From: Holophagaceae bacterium
Lineage (GTDB): Bacteria; Acidobacteriota; Holophagae; Holophagales; Holophagaceae
NCBI GenBank assembly: GCA_017859955.1
Contig: JAFNAB010000006.1
Location: forward strand, 1 to 62,019
DNA: 62,019 nucleotides
Direction of reading: 5' to 3'
Positions within the stretch are counted from its first letter, which is position 1, and every line of letters starts with the position of its first letter. Positions 7,904-15,969 of the stretch are shown piece by piece. Both the position numbers and the translations under genes were made by a program. Under the pieces are notes generated by a model. It did not search any database and was not told the DNA's origin. It saw only the letters and a program-made list of their open reading frames with translations.

Positions 7904-8104
7904 ATGAAAAAAATTCTATCCCTCGCCCTGATGAGTGCCTTCGCTTTTGCTGTTGTCGCAGCGGACAAGCCCGCCGAGTGCAAGAAGGCCGCTGAATGCC
8001 CCAAAGCTGTTGAGTGCAAGGAGGCCACCAAGTGCCCGAAGGCGGATGCCCAAACCTGCCCGGCCAAGAAGGCCTGCGAGAAGAAGTCCGAGGCCGCCAA
8101 ATAG
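7904..8104 (+). CDS. Small secreted Cys/Lys-rich protein
   Basis: A 66-residue protein starting at the ATG at 7904 (TGGAGAAT ahead of it). A signal peptide (MKKILSLALMSAFAFAVVAA) is followed by a short mature part made almost only of Cys, Lys, Ala and Glu. The cysteines fall at steps of 6, 6, 6, then 6, 8 and 6 residues in the order CKKAAEC, CPKAVEC, CKEATKC, then CPKADAQTC and CPAKKAC. I do not recognise a named family. Regular Cys spacing in an exported lysine-rich peptide suggests metal binding or a disulphide-held cell-envelope peptide; this is inference. It is too short for confident homology. Confidence 0.75.
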   Translation: MKKILSLALMSAFAFAVVAADKPAECKKAAECPKAVECKEATKCPKADAQTCPAKKACEKKSEAAK

Positions 8105-8199
8105 CAGGGCCCTCTGGGGCCTGAGGTGCGGGACGCTCTAGGCGTTCCCGGGGAGCGGGGAACGGTTACAATAAAGTTTTCTCCTTCCTAAGGACCTCC

Positions 8200-9111
8200 A
8201 TGCCAGAAACCAAGTACGCTGCCGTTGCCCTGGTGGGCTTGCCCAATTCGGGCAAGTCCACCCTTCTCAATGCCCTGGTGGGGGAGAAGGTGGCGGCGGT
8301 GAGTCAGATGCCCCAGACCACCCGGGGGCGCATCCTCGGCGTGGTCCAGCGGGGAGCGACCCAGCTGGCCTTCCTGGACACCCCGGGCGTCCACAAGGCC
8401 GAGCATGCCCTCAACTTCCGCATGCTCCAGCACGTCGATACGGTCCTGTCGGATGCCGACCTGATCCTGTGGGTGGTGGATGCCGATGGCTTCCTGGGGC
8501 CCGGGGAACAGGAGCTGGCGAAGCGCCTCAAGACTGCCCAGCAGCCTGTCTACCTGGTATTGAACAAGATCGATCTCCTCTCCAAGGGGCGACTCCTGGA
8601 GAAGATCGTCGCCTACAAGGATCTGATGGAATTCCGGGAGATCCTGCCGGTGGGCGCCAAGCTCTCGCAGAACCTGGAACCCCTCTGGGCCACCATGGAG
8701 CGGGATGCGCCGGTGGGCGATTGGCAGTTCGACGAGGAATCCTTCACGGATCAGACCGAGCGGGGCATGGCGGCTGAGTTCATCCGTGAGAAGGTCCTCC
8801 GCAAGACCCGGGAGGAAGTGCCCCACGGCGTGGCCGTGGTCATCAGCCGCTGGATCGAAGCGGGGCACGATGACTTCCCCGAAGATCTGGATCCCACCGG
8901 GCTCTATCTCGAGGTCGAGATTCTGGTTGAACGGCCAGGGCATCGCAAGATCCTCCTGGGCTCGGGCGGCGAGATGATCCGGGATATCCGTCAGAGCGCC
9001 CAGCGGGAGCTGAAGAAGCTTCTTCAGCGCCCTGTGCGGCTGGACCTCCACATCAAGGTCGACGAGGGCTGGCGGGACCGCCCCGACAAGCTGGACCGTC
9101 TCGGGCTCTGA
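8200..9111 (+). CDS. era: GTPase Era
   Basis: Era binds the 3' end of 16S rRNA and is needed for small-subunit maturation. The 303-residue protein has the G1 loop GLPNSGKST, the PQTTRGR switch I, DTPGVH (G3), NKID (G4) and a C-terminal KH domain with the [10 protein letters not shown] loop. The length is normal. TACAAT at 8167-8172 may be a -10 element. The stop overlaps the ATG of the sirtuin gene by one base (TGATG), so the pair is probably cotranscribed. Confidence 0.97.
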   Translation: MPETKYAAVALVGLPNSGKSTLLNALVGEKVAAVSQMPQTTRGRILGVVQRGATQLAFLDTPGVHKAEHALNFRMLQHVDTVLSDADLILWVVDADGFLGPGEQELAKRLKTAQQPVYLVLNKIDLLSKGRLLEKIVAYKDLMEFREILPVGAKLSQNLEPLWATMERDAPVGDWQFDEESFTDQTERGMAAEFIREKVLRKTREEVPHGVAVVISRWIEAGHDDFPEDLDPTGLYLEVEILVERPGHRKILLGSGGEMIRDIRQSAQRELKKLLQRPVRLDLHIKVDEGWRDRPDKLDRLGL

Positions 9112-9812
9112 TGGGCGCTGGGCATCCCTCCCTCGTCATCCTCACCGGCGCTGGCATCAGCGCCGAGAGCGGGCTCCGGACTTTCCGGGCCTCGGACGGA
9201 CTGTGGGAGGAGCACCGCATTGAGGATGTGGCCACCCCCGAGGGCTTCGAACGGAACCCAGAGTTGGTGCAGCGCTTTTACAACGACCGCCGCCGGCAGC
9301 TGGGGACCGTGGTCCCCAATGCGGCCCACTTGGCCCTGGCCGAGCTGGAAAAGAGCTGGCGGGGAGACTTCCTTCTGGTGACCCAGAACGTGGATGATCT
9401 CCATGACCGGGCCGGGAACCAATCCCTCATCCATATGCATGGCGAACTGCACAAGGCCAGGTGCCAGCGCTGCGGTGGCGTCTTCCGCTGGGAGGAAGAC
9501 CTGGGGGCCATGACTCCCTGCCCGAGCTGCCGGGCCCTTGGGGAGCTTCGCCCCCACATCGTCTGGTTCGGGGAGATGCCCCTGGAGATGGATCGCATCG
9601 GCGAGGCGCTGGAGCGCTGCGGTATCTTCCTGGCCATCGGCACCTCAGGTAACGTCTATCCGGCGGCGGGCTTCGTGCGCATGGTCCCCAGGACTGCGCG
9701 GCGCATCGAGCTGAACCTGGAGGCCTCGCAGGTGGCCAGTGCCTTTTCGGAGCACCGCAGCGGCCCGGCCACGGTCACGGTGCCCGAACTGGTCAGGGAA
9801 CTGCTGGCCTGA
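9111..9812 (+). CDS. cobB: NAD-dependent protein deacylase, SIR2 family (CobB-type)
   Basis: Removes acyl groups from protein lysines using NAD. The 233-residue protein has the NAD-binding [16 protein letters not shown] near the N-terminus, [11 protein letters not shown], the catalytic His in [11 protein letters not shown], and four zinc cysteines (CQRC and CPSC). FYNDRRRQ carries the Tyr and Arg which, in class III sirtuins such as SIRT5 and E. coli CobB, bind negatively charged acyl groups. Desuccinylase or demalonylase activity is therefore likely. It follows era with a one-base overlap and is convergent with the GAF gene. Confidence 0.93.
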   Translation: MGAGHPSLVILTGAGISAESGLRTFRASDGLWEEHRIEDVATPEGFERNPELVQRFYNDRRRQLGTVVPNAAHLALAELEKSWRGDFLLVTQNVDDLHDRAGNQSLIHMHGELHKARCQRCGGVFRWEEDLGAMTPCPSCRALGELRPHIVWFGEMPLEMDRIGEALERCGIFLAIGTSGNVYPAAGFVRMVPRTARRIELNLEASQVASAFSEHRSGPATVTVPELVRELLA

Positions 9813-9815
9813 ACC

Positions 9816-10853
9816 CTACTCCTGCAGGGGCACATCCTCGATCATCCAGGTCTCTTCGGTTCCCGTGGCCACCTTGAGGGCCTCCTGGGCGCGGTGGACT
9901 GCATGGTGGGCGGTGAAATCCTGACGGTCCGGGTCCCGGGCTGGGTCCCAGAGGGTGGCCCCCATGGGTACCGCTCCGATTCGGGCGCGGATGCGCTCCA
10001 GCAGGATCTGGGCACCATCTTTTGGGGTCCGGGGCAGGAGAAGCAGGAACTTGTCGTGGCCCATGTCCACCAGCAGATCCTCACCCCGCAGGGCATCGGC
10101 CACGGTCTTGAGCTGCTTGGCGGATTCCCGGGAGAGGGGGAGGTCCCAGCGCACCACACTCATGCACTCCCCGCGACGCCGGGCCAGGTAAAGGTTGGCC
10201 TTCAGCCAGATGTCGAGGTAATGCATGTTGGGGAGACCCGAGTCATAGCACTCCAGGGCGCTGTCCTCCACGACTGCGGTCGTGAGATCCAGGGCGTCCC
10301 GGGTCATGCGGAGTTCCTGCTTCAGGGTCTCCACTTCCAGGGTCTTGCTGAAGAGATTGGCCATGGCGTTGACCATGGCGACCTCTGCCCGGGAGAACTC
10401 CTTGGGGCGGGTGCTCTGAACGTTTAGGGTGCCGATGATCTTGCCGGTCTGGCGCAGGGGGGCACCGATGTAGGCCCTGATACCCAGGGTCTTCCAACCG
10501 CTGTGGTTCTTCCAGTGGGGGTCCAGGGTTGCATCCTTGATGACCAGGGTACGAGTGGGCGCCTCCAGGACCCTGGGGCAGAAGCCCTCGCTGACCCGGT
10601 GGATGCTGGGGTCCGGCAGGCTCCCATCCGCGGTGGCCCACCAGAAGGCTTCGAATCCCAGGTCCCCCAGGCGCGTCATCACAGCCCTTTCTACGCCGAG
10701 CTGCTGAACCAGGAGTTCCAGGCCGTGGCAGAAGAGCTCGCCTGGGTTCGGGAAGGCCTTCTCCACCAGTGCGCCCAGGGCGCTCAGGTGGTCGGTCCGC
10801 AGGCCGTTCTCCCGCGGGCGGGTATGTCTTTCCGTGCGGCGCGGCTTGGTCAT
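9816..10853 (-). CDS. GAF domain protein with degenerate GGDEF-like domain
   Basis: A 345-residue cytosolic protein. Residues about 25-175 form a GAF domain (IRAYIGAPLRQTGKIIGTLNVQS). Residues about 205-320 follow the GGDEF layout, but the signature loop is MGHDKFLLLLP (264-274), lacking both Gly-Gly and the catalytic Glu, so it should not make cyclic-di-GMP. It could bind a nucleotide or act as a dimerisation module. It starts at the ATG at 10853 after TTGAGGACTCC. It lies 64 bp downstream of the sigma-54 activator on the same strand and may be cotranscribed, which would tie it to regulation of the hydrolase locus (inference). Confidence 0.78.
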   Translation of the reverse strand: MTKPRRTERHTRPRENGLRTDHLSALGALVEKAFPNPGELFCHGLELLVQQLGVERAVMTRLGDLGFEAFWWATADGSLPDPSIHRVSEGFCPRVLEAPTRTLVIKDATLDPHWKNHSGWKTLGIRAYIGAPLRQTGKIIGTLNVQSTRPKEFSRAEVAMVNAMANLFSKTLEVETLKQELRMTRDALDLTTAVVEDSALECYDSGLPNMHYLDIWLKANLYLARRRGECMSVVRWDLPLSRESAKQLKTVADALRGEDLLVDMGHDKFLLLLPRTPKDGAQILLERIRARIGAVPMGATLWDPARDPDRQDFTAHHAVHRAQEALKVATGTEETWMIEDVPLQE

Positions 10854-10917
10854 GGAGTCCTCAAAGCGGCCTGGGTCTTCCCTCTAAGGTTCGGCCTCCG
10901 GAGGTCCCTCGCCAGGG

Positions 10918-12309
10918 TCAGGCCTGCGATTTCCGGATCTGGATGCCGTGCTTCCTGATCTTGCTGTAGAGGGTCGTGCGGCTTACCCCCAGCTGTTTGG
11001 CTGCCAGGGACAGATTGAAGTTGTTGCGCTCCAGGGTTTGCAGGAGAGCGGCCCGTTCGGCTCCCTCCAGGGGCTTGGACGGGTGCCTGTTGGGGGTCTG
11101 TAGTTCGCCCTCCAGGCGATCCGCCAGAACCTGGCGCACGTCTTCGGCGGAAATATCCAGATCCGACTCAAGCACGCTCAGCCAGGTGAGGGCATTGCGC
11201 AGTTCCCGGACATTGCCGGGCCAGTGGTAGCTCATCAGGACTTCCAGCGCGCTGGAGGAAAGGGTCATGTGGAGGTTGGCCTTGGCGATCAGATGCTTGG
11301 CCAGGAGTGGGATATCCTCCTTCCGCTCCCGGAGGGGGGGGATGCGGATTTCCGCCGTGCTGAGGCGGTAGTAAAGATCCGGGCGGAACTTTCCGCTCTT
11401 GCAGCTCTCCCGGAGCTCATGGTTGGTGGAGGCGATGACCCGGGCGTTGAGGGGAAGGACCTTGGTGCCGCCGATGTGTTCGTACTCGCCCTCCTCCAGC
11501 ACTCGCAGGAGTTTGCTCTGGAGGCGGAGGTCCATGTCCCCGATTTCGTCCAGGAGAATGGAGCCTCCGGAAGCCAGCTCGAACTTGCCTTTCTTGGCGG
11601 CCACGGCCCCGGTGAAGGCCCCCTTCTCATGGCCGAAGAGTTCGGACTCCAGGAGCTCGTTGGGGATGGCCGTGCAGTTGATCTTCACGAATGGGCTGAA
11701 GGTGGAGCCAAGGTTCTCCGAGTGGAAGGCGCTGGCCAGGATCTCCTTGCCGGTGCCCGTTTCGCCCAGGATCAGGATGGGGTGGACCTGCTTCCGGGCC
11801 ACGTTGCGGCAGTGGGTGATGAGCTTGCGTGTGACGGCGCTCTCACCGATGAAGTCATCGAAGGTGTAGTTGGAGTCGATGCGGGCTACGGCGTTGTAGA
11901 TGTCCAGGCTCTCGCCGCCCTGGTTCTCGTTGAGGCTGGCGATGATCTTCTTCAGGCCGCTCATGCTGCGGAAGAGCAGGGCACCGATGGCCCCGATGAC
12001 CTTTCCCTGCCAGATGACCGGGTAGATGTCCGACATACACTTCCGACCGTTGATGACCACCAGGATGCCCCGTTCCTCCCGGCCTGAGGCCAGGACCTTG
12101 GAGAAGGGGGTGGTGGGGTCCAGGAAGCTGATGTGCCTACCGGCGGCCTCCTGCTGGGACTTTCCGACGAACTCCGCGGATTTCCGGGTGTTGAATAGGA
12201 TGGTACTGTTGGCATCAATGATGATGGAAGCGTCAAATACGATCTCGAGGAACTGATCCAGTAGGCCTCCCCGGGTTTTCAGATCCTCCGGACTCAGTTC
12301 GAAGTGCAT
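10918..12309 (-). CDS. PAS-sensing sigma-54-dependent transcriptional activator
   Basis: An enhancer-binding protein of 463 residues from the ATG at 12309, preceded by an AGGGAG ribosome site (upstream ATGs at 12369 and 12354 lack one). It has an N-terminal PAS-like sensor (FLEIVFDASIIIDANS), then an AAA+ domain with Walker A GETGTGKE, the sigma-54 contact loop GAFTGA, Walker B LLDEIGDM and RPDLYYRLS, and a C-terminal Fis-type helix-turn-helix (LAAKQLGVSRTTLYSKIRK). There is no receiver domain, so it probably senses a small molecule directly. It is divergent from the PhlG-like gene, and the shared intergenic region holds a palindrome and a -24/-12 promoter. It is the likely activator of that operon and possibly autoregulated. 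Confidence 0.95.
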   Translation of the reverse strand: MHFELSPEDLKTRGGLLDQFLEIVFDASIIIDANSTILFNTRKSAEFVGKSQQEAAGRHISFLDPTTPFSKVLASGREERGILVVINGRKCMSDIYPVIWQGKVIGAIGALLFRSMSGLKKIIASLNENQGGESLDIYNAVARIDSNYTFDDFIGESAVTRKLITHCRNVARKQVHPILILGETGTGKEILASAFHSENLGSTFSPFVKINCTAIPNELLESELFGHEKGAFTGAVAAKKGKFELASGGSILLDEIGDMDLRLQSKLLRVLEEGEYEHIGGTKVLPLNARVIASTNHELRESCKSGKFRPDLYYRLSTAEIRIPPLRERKEDIPLLAKHLIAKANLHMTLSSSALEVLMSYHWPGNVRELRNALTWLSVLESDLDISAEDVRQVLADRLEGELQTPNRHPSKPLEGAERAALLQTLERNNFNLSLAAKQLGVSRTTLYSKIRKHGIQIRKSQA

Positions 12310-12347
12310 CCTAATGCTCCCTGGGTATGAGGCAAGTTCTTGGATAT

Positions 12348-12374
12348 TGAACATGTAATCCTTACACATGTTCA
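12348..12374. promoter_or_regulatory. 27-bp palindrome, probable activator binding site
   Basis: Perfect 9-base arms TGAACATGT (12348-12356) and ACATGTTCA (12366-12374) separated by 9 bases. The site lies 39-65 bp upstream of the activator's start codon and 85-111 bp upstream of the divergent sigma-54 promoter, the usual distance for an enhancer. Binding here could activate the hydrolase operon and feed back on the activator gene. Sequence is direct; binding is inferred. Confidence 0.75.
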
Positions 12375-12458
12375 GTTAGTCTGCATGGCGTCCACAGTCT
12401 TTTTGTAATGTTTTTTTTAAGTCTCTTCCATGCACTGGTTTGGGTCCCATATTGACCT

Positions 12459-12474
12459 TGGCACGGTCTCTGCA
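12459..12474 (+). promoter_or_regulatory. Sigma-54 (-24/-12) promoter of the PhlG-like operon
   Basis: TGGCACGGTCTCTGCA matches the sigma-54 consensus TGGCAC-N5-TTGCA with one change. GG is at 12460-12461 and GC at 12472-12473, with the obligatory 10-base gap. Transcription should start near 12485, leaving about 119 bases of leader before the ATG at 12604. It points at the hydrolase gene, divergent from a sigma-54 activator. Confidence 0.88.
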
Positions 12475-12603
12475 ATAGAAGGTCAAACCTGATCTGCGGG
12501 GAGATTCCCTTCGCTGAATCTTTTGGGCTATCCGATAAACCGTTGGGTTTTTCGGTCGGCATTCTTCTACCTGGGCGCAGCATGCCCGTTTTTGAGGTCC
12601 TTT

Positions 12604-13422
12604 ATGCGACGTGTCTTAAGTGAATCCGATAAGGCTCAGCCCTACGCCAAGTGGTTCGACCGACCCATCACCCCGGCGCCCCAGGAGATCTATGAACTCC
12701 TGGACAAGGGCCCCATCGACCCCAGCGACGCCCTGCTTCTCGAGAATCGCAATGATCTCCTCAAGCCCGGCTACCTTTCGGTGGAACGGGGCTGGTGCAT
12801 GATGCCGGACGGTAGCGCCTTCGTGGCCGGACTGACGAAGATGCCCGGTGTCACTGCTGAGATGCTGGAGTGGTGGTTCTACTGGCACGGTCTCCGGGGG
12901 CTGCGCTATGCCATCTGGGATGCCGATGATCACTACGATGTCCAGGTCGCCCCGGAGTGTCTGGAGCGCCGATTGGATCCCAGCCTGAGCATCAAGGAGC
13001 GGGGCTGGGACACGACTGACATCGTCACCGAGGATGTCGGTACGGGGTGCATGGTCCTCGATATCGCCTTTGTCTCACCGATGACTTTCGGCTATGACAT
13101 GGCCGCCTTCGAGAAGGGCGCCTGCACGGCCATCAGTGCCAACCTGGGACCCCACGGGGGGGATCGGCTGGTCTGCTTCTCCCACGTGGCGCGGGACATC
13201 CCGGGCGGTGTGGAACTCCGGAGCCGCTTCTGGATCGGCTGGAACATGGTGGATGGCAAGCCGGTCCGGGTGGGTACCCAGGTGCCGACGGAAGTGGTGG
13301 AAGGCCTGGCCAAGGGCCTCGTCTACCACTGCCCCAAGGAATACCACAACCTGGCGGCCATCCTGCCTGGAGTCTACGCCGAGAACGCTCACATCATCGA
13401 CAAGCTTGAAGACTACCGCTGA
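12604..13422 (+). CDS. PhlG-family (2,4-diacetylphloroglucinol/phloretin) C-C hydrolase
   Basis: A 272-residue protein of the DAPG hydrolase family, which cleaves the carbon-carbon bond between an acyl group and a phenolic ring: PhlG turns diacetylphloroglucinol into monoacetylphloroglucinol plus acetate, and phloretin hydrolase yields phloroglucinol. Recognisable parts are WWFYWHGLRGLRYAIWDADDHY (from 90; split here only for naming, with His95 and His110), and HCPKE (H242-x3-E246), which matches the H-x3-E zinc pair I recall for PhlG. E143 is a candidate fourth ligand. The start is the ATG at 12604 with GAGG ahead; longer upstream frames lack a ribosome site. It is followed after 32 bp by a transporter gene and preceded by a sigma-54 promoter. 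The exact substrate is unknown. Confidence 0.85.
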   Translation: MRRVLSESDKAQPYAKWFDRPITPAPQEIYELLDKGPIDPSDALLLENRNDLLKPGYLSVERGWCMMPDGSAFVAGLTKMPGVTAEMLEWWFYWHGLRGLRYAIWDADDHYDVQVAPECLERRLDPSLSIKERGWDTTDIVTEDVGTGCMVLDIAFVSPMTFGYDMAAFEKGACTAISANLGPHGGDRLVCFSHVARDIPGGVELRSRFWIGWNMVDGKPVRVGTQVPTEVVEGLAKGLVYHCPKEYHNLAAILPGVYAENAHIIDKLEDYR

Positions 13423-13454
13423 GCCACGCGCGTCATTTAATTAAGGGAGCTCCT

Positions 13455-14738
13455 ATGAGCATCGATAACACCGCGATTGCAGCGAACCCCGGAAAATCCG
13501 GGACCGGCTTCGGCAGCTATGGCTGGGGCATGATCATCTTCTCCATGCTGATGTACTTCGCCTACGCGGGGTGGGTGGCGGATGGCATCAACATCTTCAC
13601 CCCTGCTTTTGCCAGCAGGAACGGCTGGGATCAGGCCAAGCTCCTCTCCCTCGTGGCCCCTGGCGGCCTGATGGGTGTGGTGGGCGCAGGTTTCTTTGGC
13701 CAGCTGGTGGTCAAGAAGGGGCCGCGCTTCGTGTTGACCCTCTGTCTGGTCTGTTCCGCCGCCTCCGTAATCTGGTTCGGCCGCATCAGCAGCCTCGCGG
13801 AGTTTGCCCTCTCCTTCATGGCCATCAACTTCTTCGCCTCGGGCTTCGGGTTCATCGCACCCGGGACCCTGATGAACAACTGGTTCCCCCGGAAGAAGGG
13901 CATGGCCCTGGCGGTGGCCACCACGGGTTTCCCTCTGGCTACGGCGGTTTTCGTCCCCCTGATCGCCCTCATGTTCAACCGCCTTGGGATCACCCTGGCC
14001 ACCTCGGTCTGGGGCGTCATCTTCCTGGCGGCTGCCGTGCTCGGCTTCCTGGTGGTGAAGGACAACCCGGAGCAGATTGGGTGCTACCCGGATAACGATC
14101 CCACCGAGGAGCGGGCCTCCGTGGAAGACCTGGACAGCTACGTGAGCCCCTTCACCGTCAAGCGGCTCCTGAAAGACCGCGACATGTGGCTCATCTCCTT
14201 CGGCTGGGGCTGTCTCTGGATGGTGACCATGGGCATCGTGGTGCAGCTTGTGCCCCGTCTGATGAGCATCGGCTACTCCCAGCAGTCCTCCATCGCCCTG
14301 CTCTCCGCCGCCGCCGTCTGCGCCATTCCCGGCGGTCTGCTCTGGGGCTGGCTTGACCAGAAATTCGGCACCAAGACCGCCAGCTTCATCTACGGCGTGC
14401 TCTACATCATCACCCTGTTCCTGCTCATCTATCAGACCAAGAACTACGCCCTGACTTTCATGACCGTCGTCTTTGTGGGCATCGGCCTGGGTGGCATCAA
14501 GAATCTCCTGACCTCCATGGTCAGCACGGTGTACGGTCGCTTCGATTTCGGCTCCGCCTACCGTCTGGTGGTGCCCATCTCCCTCATTGTGCGCACCCTG
14601 GCCTTCCTGATCATGGGCATTGCCCTGGCGGTCTTCAAGAGCCTGTCGGGAGCCTACGCCATGTTCATTGTCGTGGACATCATCGCCCTGGGACTCATCG
14701 TCCTCACCCGCGGCACCTGCAAGGGCAAGACTCACTGA
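13455..14738 (+). CDS. MFS transporter, OFA (oxalate/formate antiporter)-like
   Basis: A 427-residue inner-membrane protein with twelve hydrophobic segments. The loop between the second and third segments of the N-half and the NNWFPRKKGMALA loop near 145 resemble the MFS and OFA motifs; a hydrophilic central loop follows at about 215-235 (NPEQIGCYPDND). The OFA family exchanges small carboxylates. Here the neighbouring hydrolase suggests uptake of a phenolic or export of its carboxylate product. The start has GGGAGCTCCT ahead, 32 bp after the hydrolase stop, so both should share the sigma-54 transcript. An intrinsic terminator follows. Confidence 0.9.
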   Translation: MSIDNTAIAANPGKSGTGFGSYGWGMIIFSMLMYFAYAGWVADGINIFTPAFASRNGWDQAKLLSLVAPGGLMGVVGAGFFGQLVVKKGPRFVLTLCLVCSAASVIWFGRISSLAEFALSFMAINFFASGFGFIAPGTLMNNWFPRKKGMALAVATTGFPLATAVFVPLIALMFNRLGITLATSVWGVIFLAAAVLGFLVVKDNPEQIGCYPDNDPTEERASVEDLDSYVSPFTVKRLLKDRDMWLISFGWGCLWMVTMGIVVQLVPRLMSIGYSQQSSIALLSAAAVCAIPGGLLWGWLDQKFGTKTASFIYGVLYIITLFLLIYQTKNYALTFMTVVFVGIGLGGIKNLLTSMVSTVYGRFDFGSAYRLVVPISLIVRTLAFLIMGIALAVFKSLSGAYAMFIVVDIIALGLIVLTRGTCKGKTH

Positions 14739-14757
14739 TTTTCTGAACGGAATTTGG

Positions 14758-14792
14758 AATCAGGCCGCAGGGGGCGGCCTGATTCTGTTTTG
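14758..14792 (+). terminator. Intrinsic terminator of the hydrolase-transporter operon
   Basis: Arms AATCAGGCCGC (14758-14768) and GCGGCCTGATT (14774-14784), then CTGTTTTG. Confidence 0.88.
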
Positions 14793-14831
14793 TACGGCCA
14801 TATGGTCGCAAGGTTTTGTAATACTTCTTGA

Positions 14832-14847
14832 TGTGATATGGGTCACT
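14832..14847 (+). promoter_or_regulatory. CRP/FNR-family-like operator
   Basis: TGTGATATGGGTCACT matches the CRP-type site TGTGA-N6-TCACA at nine of ten conserved positions. It lies 54 bp upstream of the broken second transporter gene. It implies that this gene had its own, carbon- or redox-responsive control, different from the sigma-54 operon before it. Which family member would bind is unknown. Confidence 0.55.
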
Positions 14848-14900
14848 GGGTTACATTTAGTCATCAGGCTAAAAGCTGTATTCCAATTAAGGAGGCTTAA

Positions 14901-15613
14901 GTGTCCCAGAGCGAATCTTCGCCTCAGGAGAGTCCGTCCGGAGCCCGCACGGGCTTTGGCGCTGCGGGCTGGAGAATGATTATCTTCTCCATCTTCATGT
15001 ACTTCGCCATGGCAGGCTGGTGCGCGGATGGCATCAACATCTTCACCCCCGCTTTCGCCGCCAAGAACGGCTGGGATGTGGGCAAGCTCCTGACACTGGT
15101 GGCCCCTGGCGGCATCATGAGTGTGGTGGGTTGTGGCTTCTTCGGTCAGTTGATCATCAAGAAGGGTCCTCGCTTTGTCATCACCGTGACGCTCATCGCA
15201 TCGGCGGCCGTCATTCTCTGGTTCGGCCGGATCACGACCCTGTGGGAATTCGCGGTGGTCTTCATGGTCATGAACTTCTTCATGGCGGGCTTCGGCTTCA
15301 TCGCTCCGGGAACCCTGATGAACAACTGGTTCCCCCGGAAGAAGGGCATGGCCCTGGCCATCGCGACGGCGGGCTTCCCCCTGGCCTCGGCCGTTTTCGT
15401 TCCCTTGATCGCCTTCATGTTCCATCGCTTCGGCATCGCCAACTCCACTTCCATCTGGGCCGTCATCTTCCTGGTGGCCGCCCTGGTGGGCTACCTCGTG
15501 GTGCGGGACAACCCCGAGCAGATCGGCTGCTACCCCGATAACGACCCCAACGAGAACCGGCCCTCTTCCTGGTCCTGGGCACCCGTGGCACCTGCAAGGG
15601 AAAGACGGTCTGA
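14901..15613 (+). pseudogene. Second OFA-like MFS transporter, middle deleted
   Basis: The first 220 or so residues are a close paralogue of the preceding transporter (shared IFTPAFA, APGTLMNNWFPRKKGMALA and DNPEQIGCYPDNDP) and cover the first six membrane segments. After NENRP the frame departs. Two bases out of phase, the next codons read LFLVLGTRGTCKGKTV and stop at 15611-15613, matching the very C-terminus of the paralogue (LIVLTRGTCKGKTH). Some 185-190 codons are missing at about 15560. The annotated frame would run on to 15635 with unrelated residues. As it stands it could make only half a transporter. GTG start, GGAGG upstream. Confidence 0.85.
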
Positions 15614-15633
15614 TCCTTGTCTGGTGGTAAATT

Positions 15634-15660
15634 GAAGGCCCCCGTCATGGGGGCCTTCTT
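15634..15660 (+). terminator. Intrinsic terminator
   Basis: Arms GAAGGCCCCC (15634-15643) and GGGGGCCTTC (15649-15658), then TT. It lies after the broken transporter and nine bases before the next gene. Confidence 0.7.
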
Positions 15661-15669
15661 GGTGAATGC

Positions 15670-15969
15670 ATGAGCGACTATCCCAGCCTGGATGCCCTGG
15701 ATCTCAAGGTCTATACCGCCACCTGGTGCCCGGACTGCACGCGTCTGGACCGCTGGCTCCAGGCTTCCGGCCTGAAGTATGCCAAGGTCAACATCGAGAT
15801 GGTGGAAGGGGCGGCGGAAAAGCTGGAGCGTGAGACCGGAAAGCGCGCCATTCCCTTCATCCTTGTCAATGACAAGGCCTGGGTCCGGGGATACCACCGT
15901 GAGTTGCCCCAGCGATTTGATCCGGAGCTGTTCGTGCGGGAACTGCAGGAGGCCGCCCCGGTTCAGTAG
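15670..15969 (+). CDS. Glutaredoxin/thioredoxin-fold protein with CPDC active site
   Basis: A 99-residue cytosolic protein with the redox motif ATWCPDC near residues 17-23 and the cis-proline in RAIPFI near 60-65, followed by a C-terminal helix. It resembles the glutaredoxin-like 'uncharacterised' group with CPDC rather than CPYC, so its partner could be glutathione, another thiol or a thioredoxin-type reductase. The 3' end overlaps that of the convergent nfu gene by seven bases. Confidence 0.85.
   Translation: MSDYPSLDALDLKVYTATWCPDCTRLDRWLQASGLKYAKVNIEMVEGAAEKLERETGKRAIPFILVNDKAWVRGYHRELPQRFDPELFVRELQEAAPVQ

Noticed and set aside
12523..12603. Upstream extension of the PhlG-like protein
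   Set aside because: The added 27 residues are unlike the family, lack a ribosome site and cover the likely leader downstream of the sigma-54 promoter.
15563..15635. Frame of the second transporter read to 15635
   Set aside because: The last 24 residues do not resemble any transporter; the true C-terminus is seen in another frame, so the gene is broken.
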